64,000 bases of DNA from Comamonas sp. B21-038 (GTDB lineage: Bacteria; Pseudomonadota; Gammaproteobacteria; Burkholderiales; Burkholderiaceae_C): the NCBI RefSeq assembly GCF_022387135.1, contig NZ_CP092462.1, positions 372,001 through 436,000 of the forward strand. Direction: 5' to 3'. Below the pieces are notes generated by a model. That model made no database searches and had not been told where the DNA came from. It saw only the letters and a list, made by a program, of their open reading frames with translations. Both the position numbers and the translations under genes were made by a program. Positions 1 through 8,583 of the stretch are shown piece by piece (the first letter of the stretch is position 1; each line of letters opens with the position of its first letter).

Positions 1-1778
1 ACTACCGCCTGGCTGTCTCCGGCGCCAAGCTGGGCCTGCCCGAGGTGCAACTGGGCCTGCTGCCCGGCGCCGGTGGCACGCAGCGCACGCCGCGCCTGAT
101 CGGCGTCAAGGCCGCGCTGGACCTGATGCTCTCGGGCCGCCACGCCAGTGCCGAAGAAGCGCTGGCCATGGGCCTGGTCGACAAGGTCGAGCCCGCAGGC
201 AGCGATGCCCGCACGGCGGGCCTGGCCTATGCCAACGCACTGCTGGCGCAGAACGCGCCGGTGCGCCGCACCCGCGAAGCCACGGCGCTGGCCGACAAGG
301 CCGCGTCGCAGGCCGAACTCGATGCCGCCAAGGCCGAATCGGCCAAGAAAAGCCGGGGCCTGTTCTCGCCCGGCAAGATCATCGAATGCGTGCAGGGCGC
401 GCTGGACCTGCCGTTCGAGCAAGGCATGCAAAACGAGCGCAAGCTGTTTGTGCAGTGCCTGGAGAGCCCGCAGCGCGCCGGCTTGATCCATGCCTTCTTT
501 GCCGAACGTGAAACCGCCAAGATCCCCGAAGCCAAGGCCGCCGCACCGCGTGCGTTGAACAGCATCGGCGTGGTCGGCGGTGGCACCATGGGTGCCGGCA
601 TCACCGTGGCGGCGCTGGATGCCGGCCTGCCGGTGGTGATGGTCGAGCGCGATGAGGAATCCATCGCCCGGGGCCGCGCCAATGTGGAAAAGGTCTACGA
701 CGGCCTGATCGCCAAGGGCCGCATGACGGCCGAGAAAAAGGCCGCCATCATGGCGCGCTACAGCGGCAGCACCGACTACGCCGCGCTCGCCCAGGTGGAC
801 CTGGTGATCGAGGCCGTGTTTGAAGAGATGGGTGTCAAGAAGGCCGTGTTTGCCGAGCTGGACAAGGTCTGCAAGCCCGGCGCCGTGATTGCCACCAACA
901 CCTCCTACCTGGATATCGATGCGATTGCCGCGAGCATCTCGCGCCCGCAGGATGTCATCGGTCTGCACTTCTTCAGCCCCGCCAACATCATGAAGCTGCT
1001 GGAGATCGTGGTGCCCGCCAAGGTGAGCGCCGATGTGGTGGCCACTGCCTTCGAGCTGGCCCGCCGCATGAAGAAGGTGCCCGTGCGCGCCGGTGTCTGT
1101 GATGGCTTTATCGGCAACCGCATTCTGGCCGTATACCGCGAGGCCGCCAACTACCTGCTCGAAGACGGTGCCTCGCCCTACCAGATCGATGAGGCGGTGC
1201 GCGAGTTTGGCTACCCGATGGGCCCCTTCCAGGTCGCCGACCTGGCCGGTGGCGACATTGGCTGGGCCACGCGCAAGCGCAAGGCCGCCACGCGCGACCC
1301 CAAGGCCCGCTATGTGCAGATTGCCGACCGCATTGCCGAAAAGGGCTGGTTCGGCCAGAAGACCCAGCGCGGCTACTACCTGTACCCGCAAGGCGCACGC
1401 GTGGGCGAGCAAGACCCCGAAGTGCTGGCGATTGTGGATGCCGAGCGCCAGCGCGCCGGTGTCACACCGCGCAGCTTCAGCAATGCCGAGATCATGCGCC
1501 GCTACATGGCCGCGATGGTCAACGAAGGCGCCAATGTGGTGCGCGAAGGCATTGCGCTGCGTCCGCTGGATGTGGATGTCACCTTCCTCTACGGCTACGG
1601 CTTCCCGCGCTTCCGGGGCGGCCCGATGAAGTGGGCCGATATGGTGGGCCTGGACAAGATCCTGGCCGACATCCGCGAGTTCGCGAAGGAAGACGCGCTG
1701 TTCTGGACGCCATCGCCGCTCTTGGTGGAGCTGGTGGAGAAGGGCGAGAACTTCGAGAGCCTGAACAAGGCAGCCTGA
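1..1778 (+). CDS. Enoyl-CoA hydratase / 3-hydroxyacyl-CoA dehydrogenase fusion (FadB/PimF-like), 5' end missing
   Basis: The reading frame is already open at base 3, so the true start lies upstream of the window; 591 residues are visible. The first part is the C-terminal half of a crotonase domain (PEVQLGLLPGAGGTQR). An NAD-binding Rossmann motif GVVGGGTMGAG follows near visible residue 189. The dehydrogenase motif HFFSPANIMKLLEIV and the helical domain motif GFIGNRIL come next, then a second C-terminal helical domain (YGFPRFRGGPM). This is the domain order of bifunctional beta-oxidation enzymes, which hydrate 2-enoyl-CoA and oxidise 3-hydroxyacyl-CoA with NAD. The following thiolase, acyl-CoA dehydrogenase pair, crotonase and CoA-transferase suggest a PimF-like role in dicarboxylyl-CoA oxidation. 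That substrate is inferred; the enzyme family is clear. Confidence 0.9.
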   Translation, partial: YRLAVSGAKLGLPEVQLGLLPGAGGTQRTPRLIGVKAALDLMLSGRHASAEEALAMGLVDKVEPAGSDARTAGLAYANALLAQNAPVRRTREATALADKAASQAELDAAKAESAKKSRGLFSPGKIIECVQGALDLPFEQGMQNERKLFVQCLESPQRAGLIHAFFAERETAKIPEAKAAAPRALNSIGVVGGGTMGAGITVAALDAGLPVVMVERDEESIARGRANVEKVYDGLIAKGRMTAEKKAAIMARYSGSTDYAALAQVDLVIEAVFEEMGVKKAVFAELDKVCKPGAVIATNTSYLDIDAIAASISRPQDVIGLHFFSPANIMKLLEIVVPAKVSADVVATAFELARRMKKVPVRAGVCDGFIGNRILAVYREAANYLLEDGASPYQIDEAVREFGYPMGPFQVADLAGGDIGWATRKRKAATRDPKARYVQIADRIAEKGWFGQKTQRGYYLYPQGARVGEQDPEVLAIVDAERQRAGVTPRSFSNAEIMRRYMAAMVNEGANVVREGIALRPLDVDVTFLYGYGFPRFRGGPMKWADMVGLDKILADIREFAKEDALFWTPSPLLVELVEKGENFESLNKAA

Positions 1779-1833
1779 CGCAGCGTCAGGCTTGAGACAA
1801 CCCATGGCTTCCATGCAGGCGAAGCCCGGGTTG
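1773..1833. other. Two consecutive hairpins after the dehydrogenase stop
   Basis: GCCTGACG (1773-1780) pairs with CGTCAGGC (1784-1791) across the stop codon. A second stem follows: CAACCC and GGCTTC (1798-1811) pair with GAAGCC and GGGTTG (1821-1833). Neither is followed by a T-run, so they may be processing or Rho-type pause structures rather than intrinsic terminators. Confidence 0.4.
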
Positions 1834-1925
1834 CACGATCAAAAATGGCGGTTAGCGCTTGGGTGACAAGCGCGGCCGGCCCCAAAAATCACAATCAACG
1901 GTCGCTCAGACCCAAGGAGACATGC

Positions 1926-3122
1926 ATGCGTGAAGCCGTCATCGTTTCGACAGCGCGTACGCCGCTGGCCAAATCCCACCGTGGGGAGTTCAATGTCACG
2001 CCCGGTGCGCAACTGGCGGCCTTTTCCATCAGCGCAGCGGTGCAGCGCGCCGGCATCGATCCGGCGCTGATCGAAGACGTGGTGCTGGGCTGCGGCTACC
2101 CCGAAGGGACGACCGGCCGCAATATCGGCCGCCAGGCAGCTGTGCGTGCCGGTCTGCCCATCAGCGTGGGTGGCACCGTGGTCAACCGCTTCTGCGCCTC
2201 GGGCCTGCAGGCGATTGCGTTTGCGGCCGGCCGCATCATTGTCGATGGTGCACCGGCGATGGTAGCGGGTGGTGTCGAGAGCATCTCGCTGATCCGTTCG
2301 AGCAATACCAACCCCTCGGATGCCGATCCCTGGCTGGTGGAGCACAAGCCCGACCTGTTCATGGCCATGATCGACACCGCCGATGTAGTGGCCAAGCGCT
2401 ACGGCATCAGCCGCGAGGACCAGGATGCCTTCTCGCTGCAAAGCCAGCAGCGCACCGCTGCGGCGCAGGCCAATGGCACCTTCGACAACGAGATCGTGCC
2501 CTGCGCCACGCGCATGGCCGAGAAGAACAAGGAAACCGGTGAGGTCAGCTACAAGGACGTTACCGCGACCATGGACAACTGCAACCGCCCCTCGACCACG
2601 CTCGAAGGTCTGGCCAAGCTCGAACCCGTCAAGGGCGCGGGCAACTTCGTCACGGCCGGCAATGCCTCGCAGCTGTCCGATGGCTCGGCCGCCTGCGTGC
2701 TGATGGAAGCGAAGGAAGCGGCCAAGCTCGGCCTGACGCCACTGGGCGCCTTCCGCGGTCTGGCGATTGCCGGTTGCGAGCCCGACGAAATGGGCATTGG
2801 CCCGGTGTTTGCCGTGCCCAAGCTGCTGGCGCGCCACGGCCTGACGGTGCAGGACATCGACCTCTGGGAGCTGAACGAGGCCTTTGCGTCGCAGGCGCTG
2901 TACTGCCAGCGCAAGCTGGGCATCCCGATGGACCGCCTCAACGTCAACGGCGGCGCGATCTCCATCGGCCACCCCTTTGGCATGACCGGCGCGCGCCTGA
3001 CCGGCCATATCCTGCTCGAAGGCCAGCGCCGCAAGGCCCGGGGCGAGAAAGTGAAGTGGGGCGTGGTGACCATGTGTGTGGGTGGCGGCATGGGTGCTGC
3101 TGGCCTGTTCGAGATTTTCTGA
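1926..3122 (+). CDS. Acetyl-CoA acyltransferase (thiolase), beta-oxidation type
   Basis: A 398-residue thiolase that cleaves 3-ketoacyl-CoA to acetyl-CoA plus a shortened acyl-CoA. The catalytic residues are visible: nucleophile Cys90 (NRFCASGLQ), His349 ([12 protein letters not shown]) and Cys384 ([11 protein letters not shown]). The start at 1926 follows AAGGAGA at a good distance and gives the usual thiolase N-terminus ([14 protein letters not shown]). An upstream in-frame codon at 1845 would add a tail without homology. It sits between the hydratase/dehydrogenase and the acyl-CoA dehydrogenases, the position of pimB in pim operons. The substrate is inferred; thiolase identity is firm. Confidence 0.93.
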   Translation: MREAVIVSTARTPLAKSHRGEFNVTPGAQLAAFSISAAVQRAGIDPALIEDVVLGCGYPEGTTGRNIGRQAAVRAGLPISVGGTVVNRFCASGLQAIAFAAGRIIVDGAPAMVAGGVESISLIRSSNTNPSDADPWLVEHKPDLFMAMIDTADVVAKRYGISREDQDAFSLQSQQRTAAAQANGTFDNEIVPCATRMAEKNKETGEVSYKDVTATMDNCNRPSTTLEGLAKLEPVKGAGNFVTAGNASQLSDGSAACVLMEAKEAAKLGLTPLGAFRGLAIAGCEPDEMGIGPVFAVPKLLARHGLTVQDIDLWELNEAFASQALYCQRKLGIPMDRLNVNGGAISIGHPFGMTGARLTGHILLEGQRRKARGEKVKWGVVTMCVGGGMGAAGLFEIF

Positions 3123-3191
3123 CCCCCCCTGAGGCGCTGCGCGCCTTCCCCCAGGGGACGACGCCGCCGCTGCGGGGCGGCCCTTGCTGGT
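3123..3191. repeat. GC-rich intergenic repeat of Comamonadaceae type
   Basis: The stretch just after the thiolase stop contains two hairpins: GGCGC/GCGCC inside CCCCTG...CAGGGG, then GCCGCC/GGGCGGC. It ends in a GGGCGGCCCTTGCTGG segment. From memory, near-identical GC-rich elements are scattered between genes in Acidovorax, Delftia and Comamonas genomes. Only one copy occurs in this window, so its repeat nature is not shown here. Confidence 0.5.
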
Positions 3192-3264
3192 CGTCACTCA
3201 GATCGCGCAGCGCCGAGTTTGAGATGCGCAGGCCTTGCCTGCCCACGTTAATGAGGAGATAGCC

Positions 3265-4461
3265 ATGGACTTGCAATTCAGTCCCGAAGAAGAAGCGTTC
3301 CGCGCCGAAGTACGTGCGTTTTTGAAAGACCACCTGCCCCAGGAACTGGCCGCCAAGGTCAAGGCTGGCCAGCGCCTGACGCGCTTTGACCAGGAAAACT
3401 GGCATGCCATTCTGAACAAGAAGGGCTGGCTGGCCTACCACTGGCCGCAGGAATTTGGCGGCACCGGCTGGTCGCCGGTGCAAAAGTTCATTTTTGACGA
3501 CGAGTGCGCCCTGGCCGGTGGCCCGCGCCTGGTGCCTTTTGGTCTGTCGATGCTCGGCCCGGTGCTGATCAAGTACGGCAACGAGGCGCAGAAAAGCCAC
3601 TGGCTGCCGCGCATCCTCAATGGCGACGACTGGTGGTGCCAGGGTTACTCCGAGCCAGGCGCCGGCTCCGACCTGGCCTCGCTCAAGACCACGGCCGTGC
3701 GCAACGGCGACCACTACATCGTCAATGGCCAGAAGACCTGGACCACCCAGGGCCAGCACGCCAACATGATGTTCTGCCTGGTGCGCACCAACAAGGAGGT
3801 GAAGTCGCAGCAGGGCATCAGCTTTGTGCTGATCGATATGAACCAGCCCGGCGTCGAAGTGCGCCCCATCCGCACCCTGGACGGCGACAAGGAAGTCAAC
3901 GAAGTTTTTCTAACCGATGTGAAGGTGCCGCTGGAAAACCTGGTGGGCGAGGAGAACAAGGGCTGGACCTACGCCAAGTACCTGCTGACCTATGAACGCA
4001 CCGGCATCGCCGGCGTGGGCTTCTCGATGGCCGGGCTGGAAAAGCTCAAGGTCATCGCCCAGCGCGTGCAGCGCAATGGCAAGCCGCTGATCGAAGACCC
4101 GCAGTTTGCCACCCGCATGGCCAAGGTCGAGATCGAGTTGCTGAACATGGCCACCACCAACCTGCGCGTGATCGCGTCGGTCGCGGGTGGCGGTGTGCCG
4201 GGCGCCGAGAGCTCGATGCTCAAGATCAAGGGCACCGTCATCCGCCAGGAGCTGCTGTCGCTGATCCGCCGCGCGATGGGCCCCTATGCGCTGCCGTTCA
4301 TCGAAGAGGCCCAGTTTGCCGAATACGCCGACGAGCCCGTGGGCCCCAAGGAGGCGGCCACGGCCGCTGCGGCCTATTTCAACTACCGCAAGCTGTCGAT
4401 CTTCGGCGGTTCGAACGAAATCCAGCGCAACATCATCTCCAAGATGATCCTCGGCTTGTAA
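3265..4461 (+). CDS. Acyl-CoA dehydrogenase, large-subunit type (PimC-like)
   Basis: A 398-residue flavoprotein that would desaturate acyl-CoA at the alpha-beta bond and pass electrons to ETF. FAD/substrate motifs are visible: SEPGAGSDL near residue 129 and NGQKTWTTQG near 152. The C-terminal segment reads FGGSNEIQR, where many family members carry the catalytic Glu of an EGT motif. A base at another position, or supplied by the partner subunit, is therefore likely. The start at 3265 follows GAGGAGA and gives MDLQFSPEEEAFR, typical for the family. It is 11 bp from the next acyl-CoA dehydrogenase; such adjacent pairs are usually heteromeric, as in PimC/PimD and the FadE28/29 type. Confidence 0.9.
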   Translation: MDLQFSPEEEAFRAEVRAFLKDHLPQELAAKVKAGQRLTRFDQENWHAILNKKGWLAYHWPQEFGGTGWSPVQKFIFDDECALAGGPRLVPFGLSMLGPVLIKYGNEAQKSHWLPRILNGDDWWCQGYSEPGAGSDLASLKTTAVRNGDHYIVNGQKTWTTQGQHANMMFCLVRTNKEVKSQQGISFVLIDMNQPGVEVRPIRTLDGDKEVNEVFLTDVKVPLENLVGEENKGWTYAKYLLTYERTGIAGVGFSMAGLEKLKVIAQRVQRNGKPLIEDPQFATRMAKVEIELLNMATTNLRVIASVAGGGVPGAESSMLKIKGTVIRQELLSLIRRAMGPYALPFIEEAQFAEYADEPVGPKEAATAAAAYFNYRKLSIFGGSNEIQRNIISKMILGL

Positions 4462-4472
4462 GGAGAATTTTT

Positions 4473-5630
4473 ATGGATTTTCAACTGGATGAAGACCGCC
4501 GCATGCTGGCGGACGCGCTGGGCCGCTACCTGAGCGAGCAGTACAGCACCGAGTACCGCAACAAGGCCGCCTATGGCGCCCAGGGCTTCAGCGCCGAGAC
4601 CTATGCCAAGCTGGCCGAACTGGGGGCGATTGGCGCGCTGTTCAAGGAGGCCGATGGCGGCTTTGGTGGCGATGGCGTCGATATCAGCGTGGTGTTCGAG
4701 GCGCTGGGCACGCACCTGGTCGCAGAGCCGCTGCTGGGCGCCTTGCTGGTGGGCCGTGCGTTGACCGAGGCCGGCAGCGATGCCCAGAAGGCGCAGCTCG
4801 AAGGCATCATCGGTGGCGAGACGATTGCCGCGCTGGCGCATGACGAGCCGGCCAACCACTATGAGCTCAACCGCGTGGCGACCACCGCCCAAGCCGAGGG
4901 CGATGGCTGGGTGCTGAACGGCAGCAAGGCCGTGGTGCTGTTCGGCGACCAGGCGCAGCTGCTGCTGGTCTCCGCCCGCACGGCAGGCGCCGTGGGCGAT
5001 GAGGCCGGCATCTCGCTGTTCCTGGTGCCGGGCGATGCCGCCGGCATCAGCAGCCGGGGCTATGGCCGCATCGATGGCGGCCATGCCGCCGAGCTGGTGC
5101 TGGCCAACGTCAAGGTTGATGCCGATGCCTTGCTGGGCAAGCTCGGAGAGGGCCATGCGCTGCTCGAACGCATCAGCGGCTTTGGCCTGCTTGCGTTGGC
5201 GGCCGAATCGCTGGGCGCGATGGATGTGGCCAAGAACCACACCCTGGAGTACCTGCGCACCCGAAAGCAGTTTGGCGTGCCGATCGGCAGCTTTCAGGCG
5301 CTGCAGCACCGCATGGCCGATCTGCTGCTCGAAGCCGAGCAGGCGCGCTCTGCCGTCATCAACGCGGCAGCGGCCATCGACAACCCCGACTACGTCGAAC
5401 GTGAAAAAGCGCTGTCGGCGGCCAAGTACAGCGTGGGCCAGATTGGCACCCTGATGGCCGAAGAGGCGATCCAGATGCATGGCGGTATCGGCGTGACCTG
5501 GGAGCTCCCGCTGGCGCATTACGCCAAGCGCATCATCATGATCGACCACCAATTGGGCGACATGGACCACCACCTGGCGCGCTACATGGCGCTGCAGGCC
5601 CGGGAACGCGCTGCAGCCAAGGCCGTCTGA
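4473..5630 (+). CDS. Acyl-CoA dehydrogenase, small-subunit type (PimD-like)
   Basis: A 385-residue acyl-CoA dehydrogenase with an N-terminal helical domain (MDFQLDEDRRML). Its C-terminal FAD-binding helices include EAIQMHGGIGVTWELPL. The usual C-terminal EGT-type catalytic segment is absent; the protein ends in a short HHLARYMALQ helix and an Ala-rich tail. AAGGAG lies just upstream and overlaps the preceding stop region. Its stop codon overlaps the next start by one base (TGATG), indicating translational coupling. It most likely forms a heteromer with the preceding gene product and acts on a bulky or dicarboxylic acyl-CoA. Confidence 0.88.
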   Translation: MDFQLDEDRRMLADALGRYLSEQYSTEYRNKAAYGAQGFSAETYAKLAELGAIGALFKEADGGFGGDGVDISVVFEALGTHLVAEPLLGALLVGRALTEAGSDAQKAQLEGIIGGETIAALAHDEPANHYELNRVATTAQAEGDGWVLNGSKAVVLFGDQAQLLLVSARTAGAVGDEAGISLFLVPGDAAGISSRGYGRIDGGHAAELVLANVKVDADALLGKLGEGHALLERISGFGLLALAAESLGAMDVAKNHTLEYLRTRKQFGVPIGSFQALQHRMADLLLEAEQARSAVINAAAAIDNPDYVEREKALSAAKYSVGQIGTLMAEEAIQMHGGIGVTWELPLAHYAKRIIMIDHQLGDMDHHLARYMALQARERAAAKAV

Positions 5631-6439
5631 TGACGGCCGCCAGCAACGCAAACCCCGCGCTGCTGGCGCGCCGCGAAGGCGGCGTGCTGGTGCTGACCAA
5701 CAACAATGAGGCGGCGCGCAATGCGCTGTCGCCCGAGTTCTACCTGGGCCTGACAGCAGCGCTCCAAGACGCAGCGACCGACCCGGCCGTGGGCGCGATT
5801 GTGCTCACCGGGGCGGGTGGGCATTTCTGCTCCGGTGGCGATCTGCGCCGCATTGCGACGCGCCGTGACCAGCCGCTGGAAAAGCGCCGTGAGCTGCTCG
5901 AAGGCCTGCATGACCTGGTGCGTGCGCTGCGCGACTGCCCCAAGCCCGTGGTGGCGGCGGTGGAGGGCGCGGCCGCCGGTGCCGGCCTGTCGCTGGCCTT
6001 GGCCTGCGACATGTTGGTGGCAGCGCGCAATGCCGCGTTCTCGGTCGCCTATGTGAAGGTGGGGCTGTCGCCCGACGGTGGCGCCACGGCCTTTCTGGCC
6101 GAGCACCTGTCGCGCCAGCTGCTGACCGAGCTGTGCCTGACCGGCGACCGGGTGAGCGGCGAGCGCATGCAGCAACTGGGCCTGGTCAACCGCCTGGCCG
6201 AGCCGGGCCATGCGCTGGCCCAGGCCGTCGCATTGGCTGCGCAGCTGGCCGATGGGCCGTTGCAGGCCATGGCCAGCATCAAGTCGCTGTGCCGCGCGGC
6301 CTATGACAACGGCCTGGAAGCGCAGCTGGACATGGAAGCCGAGCTGATGGTGCGGGCGCAGGCCACACCGGAATCGGCCGAGGGCATTGCCGCGTTTTTG
6401 GAAAAGCGCCCCGCCAACTACCTGCAGCTGCGCCGCTGA
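5630..6439 (+). CDS. Enoyl-CoA hydratase/isomerase family protein (crotonase fold)
   Basis: A 269-residue crotonase. The two oxyanion-hole segments are visible: GAGGHFCSGGDL near residue 60 and GAAAGAGLSLALACD near 115. Where hydratases have a PEI/V-x-LG motif with the first catalytic Glu, this protein has YVKVGLSPDGG. That pattern, with Asp, is usual in PaaG-like isomerases. The second acidic position (TELCLTGDRV) is retained. Isomerase or another crotonase activity is therefore as likely as hydration. It starts on the last base of the preceding stop codon, so it belongs to the same operon, in the position of pimE. Confidence 0.86.
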   Translation: MTAASNANPALLARREGGVLVLTNNNEAARNALSPEFYLGLTAALQDAATDPAVGAIVLTGAGGHFCSGGDLRRIATRRDQPLEKRRELLEGLHDLVRALRDCPKPVVAAVEGAAAGAGLSLALACDMLVAARNAAFSVAYVKVGLSPDGGATAFLAEHLSRQLLTELCLTGDRVSGERMQQLGLVNRLAEPGHALAQAVALAAQLADGPLQAMASIKSLCRAAYDNGLEAQLDMEAELMVRAQATPESAEGIAAFLEKRPANYLQLRR

Positions 6440-6465
6440 CAGGGACTGAGAAAAATGGCACCGGG

Positions 6466-6490
6466 GGCCGGCCCTGCAAGCTGGCCGGCC
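6466..6490. other. Intra-operon hairpin of two GGCCGGCC palindromes
   Basis: GGCCGGCC at 6466-6473 can pair with GGCCGGCC at 6483-6490 across a 9-base loop, in the 72-bp gap before the CoA-transferase. There is no T-run. It may stabilise the upstream mRNA or tune downstream expression. Confidence 0.35.
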
Positions 6491-6511
6491 AGGTGATCCA
6501 AGGAGACAAGT

Positions 6512-7738
6512 ATGCGTGAGGAAGAGAAAGCCACGGCCCTGCCGCTGGCGGGTGTCAAGGTGCTGGACCTGTCCCGTGTTTTTGCCGGCCCCTTGTGCGG
6601 CCAAGTGCTGGGCGACCTGGGTGCCGAGGTGATCAAGGTGGAGCACCCCAAGCGTGGTGACGACACCCGCGACTGGGGCCTGCGCATTGGCAAGACCGAG
6701 ACCACCTACTACAACAGCATGAACCGCAACAAGCGGTCCATCACCGTTGATCTGCAAAAGCCCGAAGGGCTGGCGCTGATCCTGGAGTTGCTGCCGCAGT
6801 TCGATGTGGTGATCCACAACTTCAAGCATGGCGGCGCCGACAAGCTGGGCCTGGGCTACGAGGCGCTGAAGGCCTTGAAGCAGGACCTGATCTACTGCAG
6901 CGTGACCGGCTATGCCACCGACACCGATGAAGCCGCCCGCCCGGGCTATGACATCCTGGTGCAGGGCGAGGCCGGCTTGATGGCGATGAACGGCGAGGCA
7001 TCGCAGCCGCCGCTGAAGTTTGGCGTCGCCGTCGTCGACCTGATGACCGGCATGAGCGCCGCTCAGGCGGTGCTGGCCGCGCTGTTTGCCCGCGAGCGCA
7101 CCGGCCAGGGCCGCAAGATCGATATGGCGCTGTTCGACAACGGCGTCAGCATCACCGGCTACTACGGGCTCGATGCGCTGTTCATGGGCAAGGACCCGGA
7201 GCGCTTTGGCAATGCCCATCCGTCGATCGTGCCCTACGGCATGTTCGAGGCGGCGGATGGCCCGCTGATTATTGCAGTGGGCAACAACGCGCAGTTCGAG
7301 CGCTTCTGCCGCGATGTGATCGAGCGCCCCGACCTGGCCGACAACCCCAAGTACGCCACCAATGTGGAGCGCGCCAAGGACCGCAAGCTGCTGCTGCCGC
7401 TGATGATCGAGACCATCCGCAGCTTTCCGCGTGCGCTGCTGATCGAGCGGCTCAATGCCTGTGGTGTGCCTTGCGGCGAGGTGCTGGGCCTGCATGAGGC
7501 GCTGACCTCCGAGCGCGTGCAGCAAGCCGGTCTGGTGCAGAACATGCCCCACCCGGTGGCCGGCCAGACCGCCGTGCTGGCGCCGCCCATCCGCATGGAT
7601 GGTGAGCGCCTGCCGATTCGCCGCGCGCCACCCACACTCGGTGAGGGTACACGCGAAGTGCTGCAAAATCTGCTGCGTTTGAGTGATTCGCAATTGCAGT
7701 CGCTCCAGGCGCAAGGTGTGTTGACCTTGCCCGATTGA
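6512..7738 (+). CDS. Class III CoA-transferase (CaiB/BaiF family)
   Basis: A 408-residue CaiB/BaiF-family protein, which moves CoA between carboxylic acids. Family landmarks are RVFAGPLCGQVLGDLGAEVIKVE near residues 20-40 (split here as GPLCGQVLGDLG and EVIKVE), RPGYDILVQ, and VVDLMTG, whose Asp176 aligns with the acyl-accepting Asp of formyl-CoA transferase. AAGGAGA precedes the ATG. At the end of a beta-oxidation cluster with no acyl-CoA ligase visible, it probably activates the substrate acid using succinyl-CoA or another donor. The family is certain; the substrates are inferred. Confidence 0.92.
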   Translation: MREEEKATALPLAGVKVLDLSRVFAGPLCGQVLGDLGAEVIKVEHPKRGDDTRDWGLRIGKTETTYYNSMNRNKRSITVDLQKPEGLALILELLPQFDVVIHNFKHGGADKLGLGYEALKALKQDLIYCSVTGYATDTDEAARPGYDILVQGEAGLMAMNGEASQPPLKFGVAVVDLMTGMSAAQAVLAALFARERTGQGRKIDMALFDNGVSITGYYGLDALFMGKDPERFGNAHPSIVPYGMFEAADGPLIIAVGNNAQFERFCRDVIERPDLADNPKYATNVERAKDRKLLLPLMIETIRSFPRALLIERLNACGVPCGEVLGLHEALTSERVQQAGLVQNMPHPVAGQTAVLAPPIRMDGERLPIRRAPPTLGEGTREVLQNLLRLSDSQLQSLQAQGVLTLPD

Positions 7739-7806
7739 TACCGAGGCCCGCCCGTGGCGAACGACGCCGCAGCGGTCCCAGAGTTTATTGTTAGAAAGCT
7801 GAGACT

Positions 7807-8556
7807 ATGAAAGTACTGGTACCCGTCAAACGCGTGGTGGACTACAACGTCAAGGTGCGCGTCAAGAGCGATGGCTCGGGTGTGGACATTGCGAACGTGA
7901 AGATGTCAATGAACCCCTTTGATGAAATCGCGGTGGAAGAGGCCGTGCGATTGAAGGAAAAGGGCGTCGTGACCGAGATCATCGCCGTCAGCTGCGGTGT
8001 CACCCAGTGCCAGGAGACCCTGCGCACGGCGATGGCCATTGGAGCCGACCGCGCGATCCTGGTCGAAACCGCCGAAGAGCTGCAGCCGCTGGCCGTGGCC
8101 AAGCTGCTGAAGGCGCTGGTCGACAAGGAGCAGCCCGGCCTCGTGATCTGCGGCAAGCAAGCCATTGACGACGACGCCAACCAGACCGGCCAGATGCTGG
8201 CCGCGCTGGGCGACCTGCCCCAGGCCACCTTCGCCTCCAAGATCGAACTCGCTGGCGACAAGGTGAGCGTGACGCGCGAAGTGGACGGGGGCCTGGAGAC
8301 CCTGTCGCTGTCGCTGCCCGCCGTCATCACCACCGACCTGCGCCTGAACGAGCCGCGCTACGTCACCTTGCCCAACATCATGAAGGCCAAGAAAAAGCAG
8401 CTCGACACCGTCAAGCCAGAAGAGCTGGGTGTGGACGTGAGCCCGCGCCTGAAGACCCTGAAGGTGCAAGAACCCGCCAAGCGCGGCGCCGGTGTGAAGG
8501 TGCCCGATGTGGCCACCTTGATCGACAAGCTCAAGAACGAAGCAAAAGTAATCTAA
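7807..8556 (+). CDS. etfB: Electron transfer flavoprotein beta subunit
   Basis: A 249-residue EtfB/FixA protein. It forms a heterodimer with EtfA and carries electrons from acyl-CoA dehydrogenases to ETF-ubiquinone oxidoreductase. The start [18 protein letters not shown] and the AMP-binding loop [13 protein letters not shown] (near residue 119) are typical of group I ETFs. It lies 68 bp after the CoA-transferase and 27 bp before etfA. It may be read through from the oxidation cluster or have its own promoter; I could not find a convincing one. Confidence 0.97.
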   Translation: MKVLVPVKRVVDYNVKVRVKSDGSGVDIANVKMSMNPFDEIAVEEAVRLKEKGVVTEIIAVSCGVTQCQETLRTAMAIGADRAILVETAEELQPLAVAKLLKALVDKEQPGLVICGKQAIDDDANQTGQMLAALGDLPQATFASKIELAGDKVSVTREVDGGLETLSLSLPAVITTDLRLNEPRYVTLPNIMKAKKKQLDTVKPEELGVDVSPRLKTLKVQEPAKRGAGVKVPDVATLIDKLKNEAKVI

Positions 8557-8583
8557 GCCTGCCGCTCAAAAGGAAACCTACAA

